Shown here one piece after another: positions 60,401-64,000 of a stretch of 64,000 nt of DNA. The position numbers and the translations under genes were made by a program. The stretch lies in NCBI RefSeq assembly GCF_028368935.1, contig NZ_JAQNDK010000003.1, positions 1,731,001 to 1,795,000 on the forward strand, read 5' to 3'. The DNA comes from Sorangium aterium (GTDB lineage: Bacteria > Myxococcota_A > Polyangia > Polyangiales > Polyangiaceae). The notes beneath the pieces are model-generated. The model made no database searches. It was given only the letters and a program-made list of their open reading frames with translations, and had not been told where the DNA came from. How positions within the stretch are numbered: position 1 is the stretch's first letter; each line of letters opens with the position of its first letter.

Positions 60401-62349
60401 ACGAGGTTCGAGGCCGCGCGCTCGTCGAGGCCGTGCTCGTCCGCGAGCGCGCGCTCGGCCTCGCCGTCGGGCAGCGCGGCGAGGCGCCGCGCGAGCGCGC
60501 CGATGGAGGCGCCCAGCTCGGCGTTGCGCCCGGCCTGGTCGCCGCGCCAGAACGGCATCTTGCCCGGCTCGCCCGGGGCGGGGACGACGAGGACGCGGTC
60601 GTGGGTGATGTCGGTGATGCGCCACGAGGAGGCGCCGAGGAGGAAGACCTCGCCCTCGCGGGCCTCGAAGACCATCTCCTCGTCGAGCTCCCCGACGCGC
60701 CGGCCGGGGCGCGCTGCGTCGCCGCCGGTGTCCAGGAAGACGCCGTAGAGGCCGCGGTCGGGGATGGTGCCGGCGTTGACGACGGCGAGGCGCTTCGCGC
60801 CCTTCCTGGCGCGCACGGCGCCGCCCACCCGGTCCCAGACGATGCGGGGCCGGAGCTCGGCGAACTCGTCGGAGGGGTAGCGGCCGGAGAGCATGTCGAG
60901 CACGCCCTCGAAGCTCGCGCGGGGCAGCTCGGCGAAGGGCGCCGCCCGGCGCACGAGCGAGAAGAGCGCGTCGACGTGGAGCGTGTCCATCGAGGCGATG
61001 GCGACGATCTGCTGGGCGAGGACGTCGAGCGGGTTCCTCGGGTACAGGGTCGCCTCGACCTTGCCTTCGCGCATGCGGGACGCGGCCGCGGCGCACGCGA
61101 GCAGGTCGCCGCGGTGCTTCGGGAAGACGACGCCGCGCGACGTGCCGGAGACCTCGTGCCCTGCGCGCCCGACGCGCTGGAGCCCGGCGGCGACCGACGG
61201 CGGCGCCTCGAGCTGGATCACGAGGTCGACGGAGCCGAGATCGAGGCCGAGCTCCAGCGACGAGGTCGCGACGATGCACGGCAGGAGGCCCGCCTTGAGC
61301 CGCTCCTCGATCTGCTGCCGCTGTTCGCGGGCGATCGATCCGTGGTGCGCGAGCGCGATCTCGGCGCCGGCGGTGTCGTTGAGCGCCGCGGCGAGGCGCT
61401 CGGCGAGGCGCCGGCTGTTCACGAAGATCATCGTGGTGCGGTGGGCGCGGACGAGCTCGACGAGGCGCGGGTGGATGCTCGGCCAGATCGAGCGCTGCGC
61501 CGGCTCGGCGGGCGCCCCCCTCGGGCCCTCGCCCGCGCGGGCGGCCTCGCCGAGCTTGGTCATGTCCTCGACGGGCACCTCGATGCGGAGCTCCAGGGCC
61601 TTGGGGGCGCTGGCGTCGACGAGGGTCACCGGCCGCGGCGCGAAGCGCCCGCCGGCGCCGTCGGTCTCGCCGCCGCCGAGCAGCCGCGCGACCTCGTCGA
61701 GCGGCCGCTGCGTGGCGGACAGCCCGATGCGCTGCATGGGCCGCGGCGCGGAGCGGAGCGCCTCGAGCCGCTCGAGGGACAGGGCCAGGTGCGCCCCGCG
61801 CTTCGTCGCGACGAGCGCGTGGATCTCGTCGATGATGACGGTCTCGACGGCGCGCAGCCGGTCGCGCGCGGCGGCGGTGAGCAGGAGGTAGAGCGACTCC
61901 GGGGTGGTGATGAGGATGTCCGGCGGCTTCTTGGCGAGCCGCGCGCGGTCCTCGGGCTTTGTATCGCCGGAGCGCACGCCGACCTGGGGGACCCGGTAGG
62001 GCAGGCCGAGGCGCTCGGCGGCGGCGGCGATGCCGGCGAGCGGCGCGCGCAGGTTGCGCTCGACGTCGATCGCGAGCGCCTTGAGGGGCGATACGTAGAC
62101 GACGCGGCAGCGCTCGGCGGCCTCGGGCTCGGGCGATGCCATGAGCCGGTCGATGGCCGCAAGGAACGCGGCGAGCGTCTTGCCCGAGCCGGTCGGGGCG
62201 AGCAGCAGGGTGGAGGCGCCGTCGAGGATGGGGGGGAAGCCCTGCACCTGGGCGGGCGTGGGCGCGTCGAAAGCCGCGCGGAACCACGCCTGGGTGGCGG
62301 GGTGGAAGCGGTCGAGCGGATCGGGTGCGGGGGGGCGTCTCTTGGCCAT
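57445..62349 (-). CDS. Lhr-type large DEAD/DEAH helicase
   Basis: 1634 residues from ATG 62349. ATP-dependent nucleic-acid helicase of superfamily 2. Motifs in order: APTGSGKTLAAFLA (I), VVYVSPLKALAIDVERN (Ia), ITTPESLYLLL, VIIDEIHALVATKRG (II, DEIH), GLSATQRPLDEVARLLGG (III), and SLELGLDLGSVDLVIQLEAP plus GLQRVGRAGHEVSG (V-VI). The ~1000-residue C-terminal part, with winged-helix and beta-barrel sections, is the normal long form of Lhr. Role is in DNA repair or RNA processing; the physiological substrate is unsure. The start is unaffected by the repeats just upstream. Confidence 0.92.
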   Translation of the reverse strand: MAKRRPPAPDPLDRFHPATQAWFRAAFDAPTPAQVQGFPPILDGASTLLLAPTGSGKTLAAFLAAIDRLMASPEPEAAERCRVVYVSPLKALAIDVERNLRAPLAGIAAAAERLGLPYRVPQVGVRSGDTKPEDRARLAKKPPDILITTPESLYLLLTAAARDRLRAVETVIIDEIHALVATKRGAHLALSLERLEALRSAPRPMQRIGLSATQRPLDEVARLLGGGETDGAGGRFAPRPVTLVDASAPKALELRIEVPVEDMTKLGEAARAGEGPRGAPAEPAQRSIWPSIHPRLVELVRAHRTTMIFVNSRRLAERLAAALNDTAGAEIALAHHGSIAREQRQQIEERLKAGLLPCIVATSSLELGLDLGSVDLVIQLEAPPSVAAGLQRVGRAGHEVSGTSRGVVFPKHRGDLLACAAAASRMREGKVEATLYPRNPLDVLAQQIVAIASMDTLHVDALFSLVRRAAPFAELPRASFEGVLDMLSGRYPSDEFAELRPRIVWDRVGGAVRARKGAKRLAVVNAGTIPDRGLYGVFLDTGGDAARPGRRVGELDEEMVFEAREGEVFLLGASSWRITDITHDRVLVVPAPGEPGKMPFWRGDQAGRNAELGASIGALARRLAALPDGEAERALADEHGLDERAASNLVRYVRDQAAATGDVPSDRTLVIERFVDEVGDHRICLLSPFGGRVHAPLATCIAERCRLELGLGVDTVWTDDGIVLRLPESESPPDAKQLLPQADQVEDLLVRALGDTALFASRFRECAGRALLLPRKFPGKRSPLWAQRKRAADLLAVASRYGSFPILLETYRECLRDVFDLTALEDLLRQIAARKVRVVTVDVRAPSPFAATLLFTYAGNFIYEGDLPLAERRAQVLTIDHSRLRELLGEAELRELFDADAVLALEAALQRLDGRAPLKHEDQAHDLLLSLGDLTRDEIARRAVGPDAPPDAARERADAWVDELVRDRRAIEVQIGGERRVAAAEDAGRLRDALGVVPPLGLPIAFLEPVADPLGELVARYARTHGPFRADDVARRFGLGPAPVLAALARLAERGRVVEGEFLPGGRGQEFCDAEVLRSLKRRSLARLRAEVEPVPPEAYARFLADWHGLHRRRRGLDGLLAALEQLQGAPLSASALEAEILPARVEGYRPGDLDALCAAGEVLWRGVEPVGDGDGRVALYLAEAFPYLAPPPGRAEGALAEGIRAALARRGALFFSDLSRETGAFGADLLAALWDLVWTGEVTNDTLAPLRALGRASGSSGRRRDRDRAAAGRGLPALRARRIGPPGSEGRWSLLSFPGASGAAGGASSGAPGETERRAALARALLERHGVLTREAAAVEGLAGGFSAVYDVLRAMEEAGQARRGYFVAGLGAAQFAVPGADDRLRACREPSDDPRTLVLSATDPASPWGAAVRWPELPAPVDGGSEGAVRGPVRPQRAAGALVILHDGRLLAWMGRTERSLTTFLPEAEPERGDAIRAIASALGALVDEGRRRAVLVATIDGEPAHSSPLARALSDVGFTSGAHGYLKRAITPEGGGWRPRHVPPANAPDWARRAAAAGLDAPEDEVDGFRPPPGLRSWPSGPPTGGWRMSPPGAPEGGAHAAEGGAPDESDLDDDDPAMFEDGAGIDDGPE

Positions 62350-62412
62350 CGGCGGCGCTTGCGCGGTCCCTGCCTGAGCGGGGAGCGCTGGTATGCAAGA
62401 GCCATCCCTCGC

Positions 62413-62584
62413 GGCGGGAGGCGGCGCAACAGATCGTTCCAGCCGCGCCGGCGGGTGGGTCCACGCGGCGGGGCGGGCGGGCGCTGGCCATCCGCCAAGG
62501 CGGGAGGCGGCGCAACAGATCGTTCTAGCCGCGCCGGCGGGTGGGTCCACGCGGCGGGGCGGGCGGGCGCTGGCCATCCGCCAA
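62413..62584. repeat. 86-bp tandem duplication
   Basis: Copies at 62413-62498 and 62499-62584 differ at one base (CC/CT near the GATCGTT segment). A third partial copy starts GGCGGGG at 62585. The central 40 bp of each copy also occurs inverted at 62736-62775. Confidence 0.95.
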
Positions 62585-62735
62585 GGCGGGGACCTGGAGC
62601 TTACGCATGGAACACCGCCCGGCATGTCTCCCTTCGGGCCATGCCACCTGGGACGTCATGTTGCGCGCCACACAAGGCGCGCCTGAGACCTCGAGCCCCC
62701 TGGAGGCCTCATGGCACCTCGGTCGGTGCTCCAGC

Positions 62736-62775
62736 GCGCCCGCCCGCCCCGCCGCGTGGACCCACCCGCCGGCGC
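62736..62775. repeat. inverted copy of the repeat core (40 bp, exact)
   Basis: Exact reverse complement of 62531-62570 (and of 62445-62484). With the second direct copy it forms a 40-bp-armed inverted repeat around a 165-bp spacer. This could fold as a large hairpin or mark the ends of a small non-coding element. Confidence 0.9.
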
Positions 62776-62905
62776 TCACCGAAGGTTGAAGGGGCCCAGG
62801 CGGCCACGGTCGATCCGATGAGGCCCCCGGAGGGGTGCTCTCGGCGGCCCGACGATCCGACCCTCGAACGCGGCGGCGGGAGGGACCAAGCGCCAGATGG
62901 AAGGC

Positions 62906-62943
62906 AAAAAAAAACCTGCGCACAGAGAATCTCTGTGCGCAGG
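62906..62943 (-). terminator. intrinsic terminator of the rRNA operon
   Basis: On the minus strand CCTGCGCACAGAGA pairs with TCTCTGTGCGCAGG, followed by nine T residues (seen as AAAAAAAAA at 62906-62914 on the + strand). It is immediately downstream of the second 5S gene, so it ends the rRNA transcript. Confidence 0.95.
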
Positions 62944-62954
62944 TTCGAAGAAAC

Positions 62955-63070
62955 CCCGGCGGCGTCCTACTCTCCCACCAGGTTGCCCTGGCAGTACCAT
63001 CGGCTCCAAGAAGCTTAACTTCCGAGTTCGGTATGGGATCGGGTGTGACCTTCTCGATATCACCACCGGA
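62955..63070 (-). rRNA. rrf: 5S rRNA, second (downstream) copy
   Basis: About 116 nt. The terminal helix pairs CCGGTGG at the 5' end with CCGCCGG at the 3' end. The conserved loop CCCATACCGAACTCGGAAGT and CCGATGGTACTGC and GGGAGAGTAGGACGCC ends are present. Ends are set by helix pairing and may be off by a few bases. Identical over its length to the copy at 63278. Confidence 0.96.
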
Positions 63071-63184
63071 AACTTGCGGGCGCGTCCATTCCGGTCGGAC
63101 GCTCGGCGGAGCCCGCTTCTAGCGGCGCCCAACGCCTTGCCAGCCGCGCTGGCGTGCTCGTCGCCCTGACTTCAGGCGCGACGG

Positions 63185-63213
63185 GATCGCTGCTTGCCCT
63201 GGGAGCAGCGATC
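63185..63213. other. perfect 10-bp hairpin in 5S-5S spacer
   Basis: GATCGCTGCT and AGCAGCGATC separated by 9 nt. Lies between the two 5S genes and may be a processing stem for cutting the precursor. Confidence 0.6.
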
Positions 63214-63236
63214 AGCCGCAGTCTCGCGGCCCAAAA

Positions 63237-63264
63237 GCCTGCGCGCCGGTGTCAGCGCGCAGGC
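63237..63264 (-). terminator. hairpin after first 5S copy (weak terminator or processing stem)
   Basis: GCCTGCGCGC pairs with GCGCGCAGGC around an 8-nt loop. On the minus strand it is followed by only four T residues, so it is a weaker terminator than the one at 62906. It may let the transcript continue to the second 5S gene. Confidence 0.5.
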
Positions 63265-63277
63265 TCAGAAAAAAAAT

Positions 63278-63393
63278 CCCGGCGGCGTCCTACTCTCCCA
63301 CCAGGTTGCCCTGGCAGTACCATCGGCTCCAAGAAGCTTAACTTCCGAGTTCGGTATGGGATCGGGTGTGACCTTCTCGATATCACCACCGGA
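63278..63393 (-). rRNA. rrf: 5S rRNA, first (upstream) copy
   Basis: About 116 nt, the same sequence as the copy at 62955, displaced by 323 bp. It follows the 23S 3' end after about 140 bp. Confidence 0.96.
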
Positions 63394-63533
63394 AACTTGT
63401 GGGTGCGTCCAATCGGAACCCGGCGGAGCTCGCTTCTTGCGATGCTCTGTTCCATGTTTACGCCAGGCCAGCTGTGTCACGCTGCTCGTCACCCGAACTC
63501 CGGGCGCGACGCTTCGATGTTTGCCTTAGAAGT

Positions 63534-64000
<467 letters not shown>

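Larger units (their letters stand above)
62350..62905. other. intergenic between rRNA terminator and Lhr gene, repeat-bearing
   Basis: About 550 bases with no protein gene. It contains the 86-bp tandem repeat at 62413-62584 and a 40-bp inverted copy at 62736-62775. A Lhr promoter should lie near 62350-62410 but is not recognisable. Confidence 0.6.

Noticed and set aside
57304..63018. 1904-codon + strand open frame antisense to the helicase
   Set aside because: Composition is typical of antisense of high-GC coding DNA, and it runs on through the intergenic repeats and into a 5S rRNA gene. The helicase motifs are all on the minus strand.

Overview
The window looks like chromosomal DNA from a large-genome myxobacterium, most likely Polyangiales and close to Sorangium. 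This is inferred from several things seen here: very high GC with strongly GC-biased third positions, dense lipoproteins with Ala/Pro-rich linkers, four Hanks-type Ser/Thr kinases plus one kinase remnant within about 23 kb, a TPR/PEGA-like protein beside a kinase, a roadblock/LC7 protein, and a good sigma-54 promoter. No 16S rRNA is present, so the placement rests on gene content only. There is no prophage, insertion sequence, CRISPR array or biosynthetic cluster.

Layout. 1-6060 (minus): a truncated GltD-type flavoprotein fused to an FNR-like domain, then the operon roadblock protein > aroQ > accB > accC, read from 6060 down to 3302. aroQ appears to start at CTG. 6061-16642: an aconitase-family protein that has lost its Fe-S cysteines, two cell-envelope or unknown proteins, a sulfatase-fold lipoprotein with Thr at the nucleophile position, a three-gene exported operon joined by ATGA overlaps, and small acidic proteins. 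16964-21824: mutY with a repeat-bearing N-terminus, a lipoprotein, a zinc-ribbon gene pair and a phosphodiester-glycosidase-like protein. 21844-26596: an Hsp70-like ATPase followed 4 bp later by a GAF-PAS hybrid histidine kinase. 26854-34594: kinase, TPR protein, kinase, GlsB-type membrane protein, exported protein, kinase.

34983-44611: a polysaccharide flippase, tRNA-Gly(CCC), a degenerate receiver protein, a fatty-acid-hydroxylase-family membrane protein, a coupled glutamine-synthetase-like/iron-alcohol-dehydrogenase pair, and a kinase overlapping a small membrane protein. 45053-46019: a decayed metallophosphoesterase ends inside a RelE/ParE-type toxin-antitoxin module. 46115-52495: an esterase-like lipoprotein, a pseudokinase-GYF-TM protein, an orphan MlaF-like ATPase, an LpxL-like acyltransferase, and a NarL-type regulator with Glu at the phosphoacceptor position.

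52496-64000: a + strand intrinsic terminator with no protein gene upstream (candidate sRNA), a secreted HExxH protease with a repetitive glycine linker and two PPC-like domains, a lipoprotein, a KGG stress protein behind a sigma-54 promoter, a 1634-residue Lhr-type helicase, an 86-bp repeat with an inverted copy, and the 3' end of an rRNA operon on the minus strand: 23S, two tandem 5S genes and a strong terminator.

The most unusual observations are the cysteine-less aconitase homologue, the CTG start of aroQ inside a CTGA overlap, the Asp-to-Glu receiver, the kinase remnant fused to a GYF domain, the duplicated 5S gene, and the possible small RNA at 52496-52815.
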